Shown here: piece by piece, positions 12,445 to 23,899 of the stretch | Layout of the letters: each line of letters begins with the position of its first letter | How positions within the stretch are numbered: the stretch's first letter is position 1 | Origin: Bagarius yarrelli | Lineage: Eukaryota; Chordata; Actinopteri; Siluriformes; Sisoridae | Assembly: GCA_005784505.1 (NCBI GenBank) | Contig: VCAZ01000046.1 | Span: 1,120,001 to 1,184,000 of the forward strand | Length of the DNA: 64,000 bases | Direction: 5' to 3' | Notes under the pieces: generated by a model | Databases searched by the model: none | What the model saw: only the letters and a program-made list of their open reading frames with translations | Told to the model about the DNA's origin: nothing | Made by a program: the position numbers and the translations under genes

Positions 12445-15400
12445 ATGAAGCAGCCGAGGATGTCGGCATCAGATTCGGACTATTCCATAGACTGGCTGGC
12501 CAGTGACGATGACGAAAAGGATGACAGCGAGCTGGAGACAGATTGTGATCGGGAACAAGACATACAGTCCACCACTTCTGCAGCTCAAAACAGCTGTAGC
12601 CCTCAAACCTGCAGAAGAAACAGTGACCATTCAGTGAAGGATAAAGATGACAGGAGCTGCAGGGGCAGTCCTCCCTCCAGCCCAACCAGCTCATTCACCG
12701 GAGACACTTCACCACCAGGGCAAAAAGACATGTCTAGCCACAGCTGCACCTTAGGAGGTACTAAAGGCAAAACTCGACGGGCGCAAAAAAGATCTCAGTG
12801 CCTACCAGTGGCTGAGCAAAACGAAAAGCCGCTCACAGCAAGGCAAACAGAGAAGGACAAGCTGTTTGCATACAAGGTATGTAGTCTTTCAGGAACATTC
12901 AGTGCAAAGAAAGTGCCAGTTTTACAAAGGTGTCCATATCACCCACACGATCTAGATTCACACAAGCAGAACTGATGTTCCTATTAAGCATGGTAAAACC
13001 ATTTCTAGGTAGTCTATCTCCTTTCTAGCTATTTAAAGACATTTAGGTCAGAAACTGAGTCAACAATATTTTTATATTGTATTTATATTAACTTTTCATA
13101 GGACCACCACAAATGCCTGTACTGGTGCATAGTGCTGTGGTCAACAGGGTCTAAATACTGTATTTAAAGGGGCCCAGACCTGCATAAAGTCAATTTTTAA
13201 ATATTAAACAAATTGAGAGTGTAAATAAAACTATGTACTAGTTTCACATTAAAACTTTTCAGAAGTTAAAACTACTTTGCAGTCATGTCCTCGGGACACT
13301 TTTCACACTGCAGTTGTTCTGATGGCTGGTAAATGCTGGTTTTTGTCCACAGTGCATGGAGTTGCAGTGCTATATTCACCCACTCTCCTCAATCCTGAAT
13401 GGTCTTCGTTCTGGCAGATACAGAGAACGTGAGTAGCAGCTTGCTCTAAAAATACTTTTTGCATTGTTGCAGTCCCGGGCTTACACAACCATACACAGGG
13501 CTTTCCCTTCTTCTCTCTACTACACTGTCATGTGACTTCATGCCAAAGTACAAAGGTCTTAACTACCAGAATACTGACATCCTAATTCTTACCTGTAGCC
13601 ACTGCTTCTATATACTTCTTACCCTCTCTTGGATAGTATTACTGTGGGTTTTTTCCTAGATGTTTCTCACTGGTCTAAAACAGGATATAGTTTATGAGTT
13701 GGAAAAACTTTTTGTGATGTTGTCAGCATCATGTCTGTCCTAAATATTCAAGTGTATACTCACCCACTTAATTAATTATCATCTTATCTGTTCTATACAG
13801 AGCATAGAAAAACACCTAGTAAGACGGTGGACTGAATTTATAACAAAAACAAAATGTTCTAGGTTTCTTAAGGGTTTTTTTTTACTATGTTTTTACTATG
13901 TTTTCCAACTGAAACCACAACATTTTACTTTGGTTGTCCTGAAAATATTTTTTACATAAATTTTTATTAATGCCGTTATAATGAATGGCTAATATTCCGG
14001 CTGTATATATAGCAGCCATATTTCCAGAACTTAATGATGAGATTGTCAGTTATCTAAACACTATTGTTATTTGCATTATATGTGAGAAGATTGGTGGGTG
14101 CATTGTGTAAGCCATGTGTGTCACGTATGTAACAAATAGTTAAAAATGCTACTCGGTTCCTGACCGTGTCTCTCGAAGGCTGGCTTAAGAAATGTTTCCA
14201 CTCATGTATAATTATCTATAATTACTGGCTCACGTGTTGGAAAGATATCAAATCATGCAGAGAACAGCTGCTCTTCAGGGCCTGCTTTTAAGCTGAACTA
14301 TGGATTGTATTAACAGTATGGCCGTTAGATTGTAATGTATTTCTTCAAAACAGCAGACTAGGTTGTACTGATTAACTGGATTTTGCAAGCCTATGAAGTT
14401 TTTAAACACTTCACTTTTATGGTCTGTCTCAATGTTATGGGCCACACACATAAACCTCATAAGCGGCTCTCCAAACAGCTTTTTCATCTCATTGAATTTT
14501 GATGTCTTTGAAACCCATACAATAAGATTCGCCTCATTGTGTTTTTTTTTTGTTTTTTTTTGTGTATTAGCCGTAAAATCACATTGACTTAAGCATTTTT
14601 GCTTGTAAAACATTGTTTAAAGAACTGGTGAAACACATGGTATTAAGCCTAAGAGATGCTGAATATTGCATTTTGTTGGCTGGCTTTTGAGCTGCATGGT
14701 TTGATGGGCATGCAGGCAGGCTGTGTGCCAGGCGAGAATTCACTAGCAGTCATACTGGGATCTCCGTCAAAGTCTGAGCCCCGAATGACCCCAGACTTCC
14801 TGGCCACAGAGACAGAGAGTCTGCTCTCCCACTCACTTCACAAGAACCCATCTGCTGCACAGGCACAATCCAACCTATCAAAGACAAGTCTCTAGGACTC
14901 TGTGTTAACAACCGAAAAAATAACGTGGGTTCCTTTTACAGGACTCAGCACTTTCCAGGAAAGTGTAGCCATGGATCGGATCCAGAGAATAATGGGGGTC
15001 CTTCGAAATCCTTGCATGGGGTAAGAACCTTTCTCCTTGTCTTACAGTATGTCAAGCCATCTACTGTGTAATGTATATACTGTATATTTAGATCAAACAT
15101 ATGTGTTCTGAAAAACTACTGTTGTAGATGTTGGATGTGTAGATGTGTTTTCGGCAGACCCTCCTGTGATCTGGACTGAAAAAGACAGGAAAAAACACTG
15201 AGACACAGAGAGCTGTAACACAGTCTCCATGGCCGCACAAAAAAACTATTTACCTTTCTCAAACTAGTCACTATGTGACCCTTCCTGAAATAACCTTGCA
15301 TCCAATCAATTAGCTGTCTTGCAGCACGACCACAAGTTGTTCTACTGTGTGGCTGTTGGAAGGTAGCAATTCTTTTGTTGCTTTTTATGCCAAAGTCATT

Positions 15401-18400
15401 CTTGATTCTAGGAAACGGTATTTGGCACAAAGCCTGGTACTTTTCTTTGTTGCGTTTTGCTGGGCTGTAAGTAGTCAAATTTTTTAAATAATCATTTTAG
15501 TTCTTAGAAAAACCCCAGCGTAGCTAGTTATCACAGTGTTCTTAGTGGCATTAAAAATTATAATGAGTTTGAATTAGAGAGGCTAATGTGGATGGATTTC
15601 TTTTATTCTTAAACAAAAAAAAGTACATTTTTGTTGCTCTCACAACAAAAAATATAGATAAAGAATAAAGACATTTTTCACACATTTCACAGATTTCAAT
15701 CAAATTTTTAAAAATTTGTTAACTTTGTTACATGCAGCCTACCCAGTACACTGTTGGAACACTGCAGTCTCAGATAAGTAGACAGTAACTTTAAAGCATA
15801 GATCCTCCCATTCTGTAGACCAGGGCATTGAGCCAGCATGGCCCCAGTTGACCTAGCAGCTGTTGTTGAAAGAGACCAAACTGACGAGGGGCCACCTCCC
15901 TGTGGGCACACGCAGCACAGGGTGGTAAAGAAGAGCCGTTTTATGCCCTTCCCTTGAGTTGACCAGTTGTGCCAGCTGGCAGCCACTCAGAGCTGGCAAG
16001 ACGATCAAATTAACTTTCCAGGCAAGAGTCATAATAGATCACGTATCCTGTAATTTTGATAGAACAGGTAGAATCTGGTCTTATGATTTACACTACCGTA
16101 AACATCTGCAGAATCCTGTTTGAAGTCAGCGAACAGCGGCTTGCATGTGGGTGGATAGTCACGTCTACGTCACTTTTCCTCAGGACAACTGTTCCTCTTT
16201 GTATGTAGCGTGGCTGTCAGTGTGTCTTTGTAGGCTCACGCACTTATTTTTAGAGGCGAGAGAAAATGTCCCTGTGCCACGTGTTGGCAAAAACATGTGT
16301 GAGCTGCATTTGTGGCAAGGCATGTGTTTGCATGCAGTGCTACCTGTTACAAAAAACACTTTCACACTAGTTTAGGTGAAATATATGCTGACCCTGATCA
16401 TCCCCGATTCAAGATTCTAATTATATATAGGTTATCCTTGCTAATGACCATGATTTATTCCTACTTCATCTTGTGTCTTGTAGTGAACGATATATTGATA
16501 TCATCTTGAAAATGGAGGAAATGTTAAAGACCTGGTTTCCTAACATAAAACCCAGCCAACAAACTACTGCTATGGAGCTGACACAAGAGATCACACTGCT
16601 GAAAAAACCCAAGGTAAGATGTTTTGCTATTATGGCAGACGCGTGTATAATTGGAAACAGATTGGACGAACTTACTATTAGTTTGGTACATTTGACGGCG
16701 TTCGCTCGTTACTATCAAATGTTAATGCTAAAAATAAGTTTAGAGAATTATAGTTTCCATAATGTTAAGTATAATGAGATGGTGAGTCTGGTGATAGGCT
16801 GCAGCCGCTGATGTACATACTTGAAGCCTGCTAATTTTTTAAAATGCGCTCAGTTCGTAAAATAGTGGCCATAGAGGAAGAGGAAGCAAGCGTATGAGTA
16901 GAGACAGGATACCGTCATACTTGCATTTGATCAAATTTATTTCCGCGGCAAGGAGTAAAACAGTTACGTAATGTGATTCCTTTTGTGTGCACAAAACAAG
17001 TTGACAAACCAGCATACAAGAATTTCAGCTCCAACCTGAGAAAACATGTTGTTTCATGATAATGACTTTATTTGTGGACCATTCTACAACTATGCGCACG
17101 TTAACCTTATGATATGTTAGTACAAAATCTTGCACATTGACTTTTTAGGCATATTTTATGCAGTTGATTGTTAGTATTTTTTCTGGATTTAGGATCTTCT
17201 ACTGGAAACTTACTACTTGAGGAATCTTATGATCCGTTATTACTCTTACTCAAGTACTTGTACTTAAGTAAAGCTTTTGGCTACTCACCCACCTCTGAAA
17301 ACAAGTGGATTACCATGTTCGATTAGGAGTGTGCCATGTGTTTTAGAGGATGTGACTAACACACTAGCAACCATTTTAAAACCAGAGGTATTTTCATACC
17401 AGTATCCGTCAGCAGCACAGGCCTCTTACGAACATAGCTATAACAGACAGACAAAAAAGTTCATTATTCTGTAATCACTTGCATACAGATAAACACGTCA
17501 GGCAGGTAGGGGTTAAAACCTATTTGTGCAGCTGTAATTCTAGTGAACGGTTGCACTCTATACTCTACACGAACATTGCACACACAAAAAATAAGATGAA
17601 TGGAAATAAATGTTCAAAGCAAATGAGATACAAAGGAACTGCTGTGATTATTTTCTGATGATAAACAATTCTTCACCAATCATAAACTAATTGAATTTCT
17701 TATCTGACTCTTTTTGAAACCACCCTAGCCTCCAGTATTATTTATAAAATGCAAATATTTACAAAAAAGTTATATACAATCATTTAAATTTACTCTTAAA
17801 CAGAAAGAAAAATGCATAAAGAAATCTTTTTTTTTTAAATATTTGTAAACAAATTGTCTTTCTTCAAACCATGGTTAGAAGGGGAAAAGATGATTTGATC
17901 CCCTGTATGTTTGCCCACTGACAAAGAAATGATCAGTCTATAATATTAATAGTAGGTTTATTCTAACGGTGAGAGACAGAATAACAACAAAAACACCCCA
18001 AAAACACATTTAAAAAAAGTTATAAATTAATTTGCATTTTAATGAGTGAAATAAGTATTTGATCCCCTATCAATTATCAACATTTCCTGGCTTCCAGGTA
18101 ACGTGCTGAAATTAGGAGCATTTGAAAGGATGTATTATTAAATCAGTCAGAGCATTGATAATGGGCCTGGGTGGGTATTCCAACATGACAATGACCAAAA
18201 ACAAATGGCCTAGTCGACAAAGTTATGGCACATTAATGTCCTGGAGTGGCCTAGTCAGTCTCCAGGTCTGAATCGTCTAGAAAATCTGTGGGGGGAGCGG
18301 AAGGTTTGAGTTGCTAAATGTCAGTCTCAAAACCTTAATGATCTGGAAAGGATCTGTAAAGAGGGCAAAATCCCTCCTGAGATGTGTGCAAACCTGGTGG

Positions 18401-19096
18401 CCGACTACAAGAAACATCTGATCTCTGTGAGTGCCAACAAGGGTTTTGCCAACAAGTACCAAGTCTAGTACCAAGGGTCAAATACTTATTTCACTTATTA
18501 AAATGCAAATCAACTTTTGAAATGTGTTTTTCTGGATGTTTTTGTTAAAACCTGTAATTGTATGAGTATATACTGTATACATTATATACACACATTTTAA
18601 TCTTTACAGGGTAGCAATGATGTCAGAGTACAGTGTATATATTTGAAATGTGTATATAATCGATTCTTTCTTTGTCACAGTGTCCCTAAACCCAGCACCC
18701 ATTTCTGCTGGCCTCCCTCGCTCTGGCAGCCCTGGTGCTTCTCCTGTGGCTGCTAAGGCAATACGGGGCAGTGACCTCATCCTTCCCTCACCTTACTCCG
18801 CCACCAATCTGAAATGGCTTCACACATCTCCCATCTGCTCTCCCACTGCTGAGCAAGGTCAGCGCACAATCCGAAATTTGCTAACAGCATGCAGGGACGA
18901 GGATGCGACACAGGACAACTCGGTTTCCTCCACTATAGACACCCCTGAATTTAACATGGACTCTGTGCCATGTCCGCCACCTCCCGGAAAAATCAGCGCC
19001 CCATGTCTGGAGAGACTACTGAAATCCACAGAAAGCATCATCGACCACAAATCCTCCAGAGGGACAAGCAATATGAGCTCTGGCAACTTGTCCTAG
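12445..19096 (+). CDS. ciart: CIART/CHRONO, circadian-associated transcriptional repressor
   Basis: Coding exons: 12445-12876, 13353-13428, 14942-15020, 16484-16613 and 18681-19096, with acceptor and donor sites at each internal edge. The start is ATG 12445, just inside the acceptor at 12437; a second in-frame ATG at 12460 has a better context. The N-terminus is acidic and serine-rich (DYSIDWLASDDDE). The conserved helical core spans exons 3-5: CMELQ, then STFQESVAMDRIQRIMGVL, then GERY and EEMLKTWFP, closely matching human CIART (FQQSVAMDRIQRI, MLKTWFP). The last exon carries LKWLHTSPICSP, matching human WIHTTPICNP. CIART binds BMAL1 and represses CLOCK:BMAL1 in the nucleus. Exons 2-5 keep phase, but exon 5 ends in phase 0 while the acceptor at 18680 needs one carried base. 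Adding a base would give about 377 aa, against 385 in human. An in-frame alternative acceptor lies at 18757 (351 aa). Confidence 0.88.
17210..17305. repeat. Fragment of a TACTTAAGTA-type fish repeat
   Basis: The segment contains ttactcaagtacttgtactt followed by aagtaaagcttttggctact and cacccacctctg. This combination of TACTCAAGTA units with a CCACCTCTG terminus is typical of a widespread teleost MITE. Only one end is recognisable. It lies in the last ciart intron. Confidence 0.5.
17884..18560 (+). mobile_element. Truncated Tc1-like transposon remnant in the last ciart intron
   Basis: The left part carries the inverted-repeat region of the family (tttgatcccctgtatgtttg, ccactgacaaagaaatgatc), shared with the right end of the copy at 27527-28299. 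A decayed transposase C-terminal part follows on the + strand. It includes words such as HDND and LENLW, the latter corresponding to the family's NPIENLW motif. It is interrupted by stops. The right end fades after tcaaatacttatttcactta, with no clean inverted repeat. It cannot be active. Confidence 0.75.
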
Positions 19097-20110
19097 TCCA
19101 CTGAGTCTGAGATTTGTGAAATCGGAGCCTAAATAGAATGCACTTGTATTATCTCATGCCAGTGCACACGAGCACACGTTTGCGCAAGCCCCCTCCTGCA
19201 AGCCTGGCACCTAGATTGACACAGCCACATACACATGTGCCGGTGTGTCCTCATCCAGCTTTGAATCATCTGGGTGTATTGCACCAAGGACTGGTGGCTT
19301 AATGTGTAGAGGTAGCATATTGTTATCTGTGAATAAAGAAAAACATTACTTCATAAAGGGATGGGAACAGCAGGGGTAATGCATTTCTAGGGAACACTTC
19401 AGATATTCCAATAAGTCAGTGATCTATTAGAGTTGTAGATAAAACGTGGGATGAATGTGAATGTTACTTTTATTTTATTTTTTTTGCCCGCTCCACCGGA
19501 GTCGGTTGATGTGACTGTTACTTCGTAGTTATAAAGTTAAAACTAAGATTTTGGTACAACGGTCCTACCTCAATCTGACACCGTGTCAATGTTCGCGCAT
19601 GGAACATATAAGAACCAATGTTCACTGATATAAAATCAGAGAGAGGGAGCCTGCTACAATCAAGGGGAGCCAAATTTGCCTTGGGTATGAGCATTTCCTC
19701 TGCAAGGAGAAGCTTCACAGGCTTGACTGGTGCCAATGTATAGAATGTGAACTGCATTTTTTTTTTTTGTTCTTTTGGTCAATGAGCATCTCCACATTTG
19801 AGGGCCTCCAGTGCCTGTTTGATGTCAATCTGTGCCTGTACACTGGTTATGTAATAAATGAAAGCCGCCTGGAATACCTACAACCTCTAAAGCAAGAAGT
19901 AGAATGAATCATAAGAAACCCTCATAACCTCTGGCGTCAGATACATGGTCTAAATGTTCACAGTCTATGGATGATGACATTTCTGTTTGCTACAGAGCTG
20001 CATAATGAGGGAGGTATTCAATGTTTGTGTAAAAATTTAAGGTTGTGTAATACCCTTAAAAAGTGGCCTTTACAGTGTGATATTTTATACTTTCAAAATA
20101 AATGTGGTCA
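19097..20110 (+). other. ciart: Probable ciart 3'UTR
   Basis: No coding frame follows the stop at 19094-19096. AATAAA polyadenylation signals occur at 19332-19337, 19853-19858 and 20097-20102, so the transcript may end about 250, 770 or 1010 bases past the stop. Which one is used cannot be decided from sequence. Confidence 0.45.
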
Positions 20111-20932
20111 TATTTGTTTGCCGTACTTTTGCAGCAGTGTGATACTTCAGGCACGTTCATTCAAAACATATCTAAATATTGTATATTTTTGAAGATGGAA
20201 GGTTTTACATTGAAAGAATTGGTTCTATGACTTAAAATCAGATCCATCTATAGATGCATACAGCTATACACACAAACGTATGCATGGCAAAATTCTACTT
20301 AACATCAAACCGATCTAGCACATACAATAACCCAAACTACACCCTGAAATTAAGCAAAACTTGACCTTAAAATAAATTGCATCATCTGTTGGGAGATATT
20401 GAATAGTACTGAAGTGCGCTTATAATAAGAACTTGCAGAATCCTTAAAAATACAAATCCTTTAAAAAAAAAAACTTCTTCTTGTTATCATTTCACAGCCA
20501 TATCAGCTCTATTTATCTGTCCACTAACACTTAACAAACACAGAATATATATATAGAGATTAAAATCATTAACAGAAACTGAATACTAAGGTGAGATTGT
20601 ATAATTTTTACGTGACAGACCATAAACCGTTACAAGACTGAGCGAAGCAACAAGCCACAATGTAGTTACACTACTACACCAGACTGGGGTTTCCAGATTT
20701 GCTGTTCAAGCTATTTTAAGAAAGAATTATCAATGCTGGGCCAAAAAAAGACATACCTCTGATGTGGCAACAAGCTAAGTGTCTCCACTATACAGAAAAA
20801 CATCGAGATTGGGGTTTATAAATATGGCACTACTGAATGACACTTCACTAACACAAAATTCCAAAACAGTACCCATTGCTAAACTAACTAAAGGTGGCCT
20901 AGCTAAAAAATCCCATAAGACCTGCAGCCTAT

Positions 20933-21085
20933 GGGAAGTGGTGGCTTGGTGGTTAAGGTGTTGGACTGATACAGAAAGACCCGGGTTCGTCCCACGCCAC
21001 CACAGCTGGGCCCCTGAGTGGCCCTTAACCCTCATAGAAAAAATAAGTAAGTGCTCTGGATAAGGGCATCTGCAATACTGTAATG
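20933..21085 (+). repeat. tRNA-derived SINE copy
   Basis: The copy starts gggaagtggtggcttggtgg and has a clear B-box-like GGGTTCGTCCC. The body is shortened (gggcccctgagtggccctta) and the tail (ctggataagggcatctgcaa) is truncated. Confidence 0.8.
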
Positions 21086-21592
21086 TTTATTGATACAGGA
21101 ACTGTTTTCGGACTGTTCCTTTAAGGACATCTTTAGTAAACACATTCAACTAAACAAATTATTTAAGAAAAAGTGTTATTTTTTTTAGTTTAGTTTCTGG
21201 CATTTTCCCCCCAGAAATATTGTGTAATATTGTGTTTGACCCCAGAGAAAACCTTACTTACAGAACATACAATACTGTAATTATTGGATTTTTTTCAGTT
21301 TAACTGTACTGTCCTAAAGATATTAGGTTCTCAATTAGAATTTATTTCATTAAACTGTTTACCGGCACTTCTTTCTGATTATATGGAGATAATAATCTCA
21401 TTATCATGAGGACCTCACACCTCTTACACTCCAAACTCTTTTAAAAAAAGTTGATGTGAGCTTTGCAATTCACATTAAAAGCCACTCACTATTAACAATG
21501 TTTTATGTGATGATATATAACTTAAATAATACATATATTCATATATTACTTGATTACATCCATAATACTTCAAAATGATCATTTATTTAAGT

Positions 21593-21890
21593 GTAGGGCA
21601 GCACGTGGCTTCAGCAAGAAGGTCCCAGTTCGTAACCCAGCAGAGGTCTTTCTGTGTGGAGTTTGCATGTTCTTTACCTCTTGCGTGGGTTTTCACGTGT
21701 ACTCCAGTTTTTCCCACAGTCCATAAACATGTATGTTGGATTGATTGGTGTTTGTAATTGCCCATAGGAGTGATGTGAGTGTGTGTAGTTGTTTGCGGCC
21801 CTGTGCTGGACTGGTGATGTGTCCAGACTGTACCCCTGCCTTTCATCCAATACAGCTGGGTTACCTCAACAGATCCCCATATCCTGATTA
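21593..21890 (+). repeat. Fish dispersed repeat (SINE/LINE-tail type)
   Basis: The segment reads gtagggcagcacgtggcttc, then gtgtggagtttgcatgttct, tgcgtgggttttcacgtgta and ttcccacagtccataaacat. These phrases occur in order in a repeat found throughout teleosts. The copy is diverged and its open frames on both strands are by-products. The two CACGTG words here come from the repeat and should not be read as clock elements. Confidence 0.65.
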
Positions 21891-22539
21891 GGAATAAGCA
21901 GTTTAGACAATGACTGGATGGAGTTAAGTGTGTAATACCATTACTGCGTTAACATACCTACATTAGACAAATTAACTAATTTATTAAAGTACCCATATTC
22001 ATCATGGCAAAGAGGCTGCTCATACCAATTTTGGTTGCTAGCCCTGTGCTAACCCATGGTATCACTTTAGAGATATAGGGTTGGATTTTGTAAAGCAATG
22101 TTACAGATTGCACAGGATTTCTAGGGAAAGATCTGATATGTTCTTGCCTTAAAGCATCTAATAATATTACAAAGTATTGTTTTACAAATCTAAAATTAAT
22201 CCTATTTAGTCAGCAGCTGTAGTTAATTAAAGCTGTATGAGAAAAAATTGGCTTAACTATTAACACATTCATGGTGTTTACTGCCAGAAAGCAGTAAACT
22301 GAAACTATAATTTGTTCCAACTGGATTTATTTCGCAGCACAAAATTAAATATTTGTACACCACGAGTTTGATTCAAAAATACAGGCTTAACTATTACTGA
22401 AAAATACCATTTTTTGGCTAAGATAAATATCAAGGTTTTAGAGAGTATTCTTAAGGGTAGCACAGTGTTAGCGAGGTAGTGTTGCTGCATCCGTAAGCCT
22501 TTTAAGGGGTTCCTCTCGAATTTCTGTTCTGAGAAGGTT

Positions 22540-23050
22540 TTTTTTAAACTTCTGTTTTGAAATGTTCCAAATGTCAGTTTGCTTAACGTTGCGAGAATGT
22601 TATTTAGAGCATTTCTAAGATTGTTTTCTCTCAACATTATTTGAATTTTCATCAGTATGATAACATCATAATAACTTACAAGACATTGTTTTAAGAAGTT
22701 TGCTCTTAACATCTTAAGAACGTATATAGATATAACATTGTCACTGCAAGGTACAAGTACAAGCAACGAATGCTATTAGCATCTACCGATGTGCAAATAG
22801 TATACTGTGCATTGAGTAAGTGCAGATAATTACTCTGTGCAAATACATGCAAGTAGTTACAGCATGTAAATGTAGTATGCCTTGCAAAGTGTGCATTAAC
22901 TATTACTGGTATATTTGTATTCAATATGATAACGTCATAAGAACGTTCCATGAAGTCATTTTAAAAAAGGTTTTCTCTTTTAACATCTCAAAACATAATC
23001 ACTATTAATAATTGTATAAGACTTAACATTATTTTGAAAGTTTTGTACTA
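22540..23050. repeat. Degenerate direct repeat units about 270 bp apart
   Basis: Two units share the order tatgataac(a/g)tcataa, a T/A-rich linker with aagttt or ggtttt, then ctcttaacatct or tcttttaacatct. They lie at about 22657-22720 and 22926-22990. The match is imperfect, so this is an old duplicated or dispersed repeat. Overlapping open frames on the - strand (22305-22766, 22706-22951) derive from it. Confidence 0.45.
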
Positions 23051-23766
23051 ACATTTAGACATTTTTAAAGAACATGAAAGTTATATTGTGTGAATATTTC
23101 TTGTTAGCTTGTGGCGGATCGCTCACAGTTGTAGATTGTATGGGCCGTTTATTACCTGTTACTAAATCAGTGACCCAAAATTGTAGTTCTGCTATGCTCT
23201 AAAAAGAATTTCTAGAACGTTTTTGCCCCTTGGGGGGTATTTAAGCTCTAAACTTTCTTGAGATGCATAAATGGGGAATGGATCCTTCGTTCAGGTCCTT
23301 ATACTACATCACAATGTCCGAAAGACAAATTTGACAGTATCTTTCACTCATTTTTTTAAATTAAAAATTAAAATTTCTATTATTCTGCTTTTTTAAACTA
23401 TTAATTATTCACACCTATGATTTGCCTTTTACACTTGTACAAACTACAATTCAACTCACAGGTTATAAATCCTTACAAATGTAGTTCGATTATTATTCTT
23501 GTTCATATGTTCGTTTATATGTTGGATCATTATTCCAGTAAAATGTTAATAGATTCGACATACTATGATAAGGAATGTATCTATAGACTGATCATTTTAC
23601 AGTCTTGAGCATGTAAAGCTCTGCCTTCACCCAGATAAAAATGAAGAAGCTCAACACGTCCAGAGACCTAATGCTCTATAAAATCAGCTGTTTAAAAACA
23701 CTAGCAAGGCAGTAAGACTAACCACTAGAGGGCATAGAAAAGAATACATCGGTAACTCTTTTCTTT

Positions 23767-23899
23767 TTACATTTGCCAGATGCCATTATCCAGAGCGACT
23801 TACAATATTCCTGGTTATACAACTGAGCAATTGGGGGTTATCAAACCCGGGTCCGCAAGTTGGTAGTCCAACAACTTAACCACTGTGCTACCACTTCCC
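23767..23899 (-). repeat. tRNA-derived SINE copy (reverse)
   Basis: The tail comes first (catttgccagatgccattat, ccagagcgacttacaatatt), then a shortened body, a B-box-like region (aaacccgggtccgcaag) and the tRNA-like head ending gtgctaccacttccc. The central linker present in other copies is deleted. Confidence 0.8.

Noticed and set aside
15708..15986. 92-codon - strand frame in ciart intron
   Set aside because: The local GC-richer patch has no recognisable protein and no link in phase to ciart exons, which are on the other strand.
21602..21699. CACGTG words as additional clock elements
   Set aside because: They fall in a dispersed fish repeat and are far from any promoter.
22305..22766. 153-codon - strand frame
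   Set aside because: It runs through degenerate direct repeats with low-complexity residue use; an overlapping frame at 22706-22951 has the same origin.
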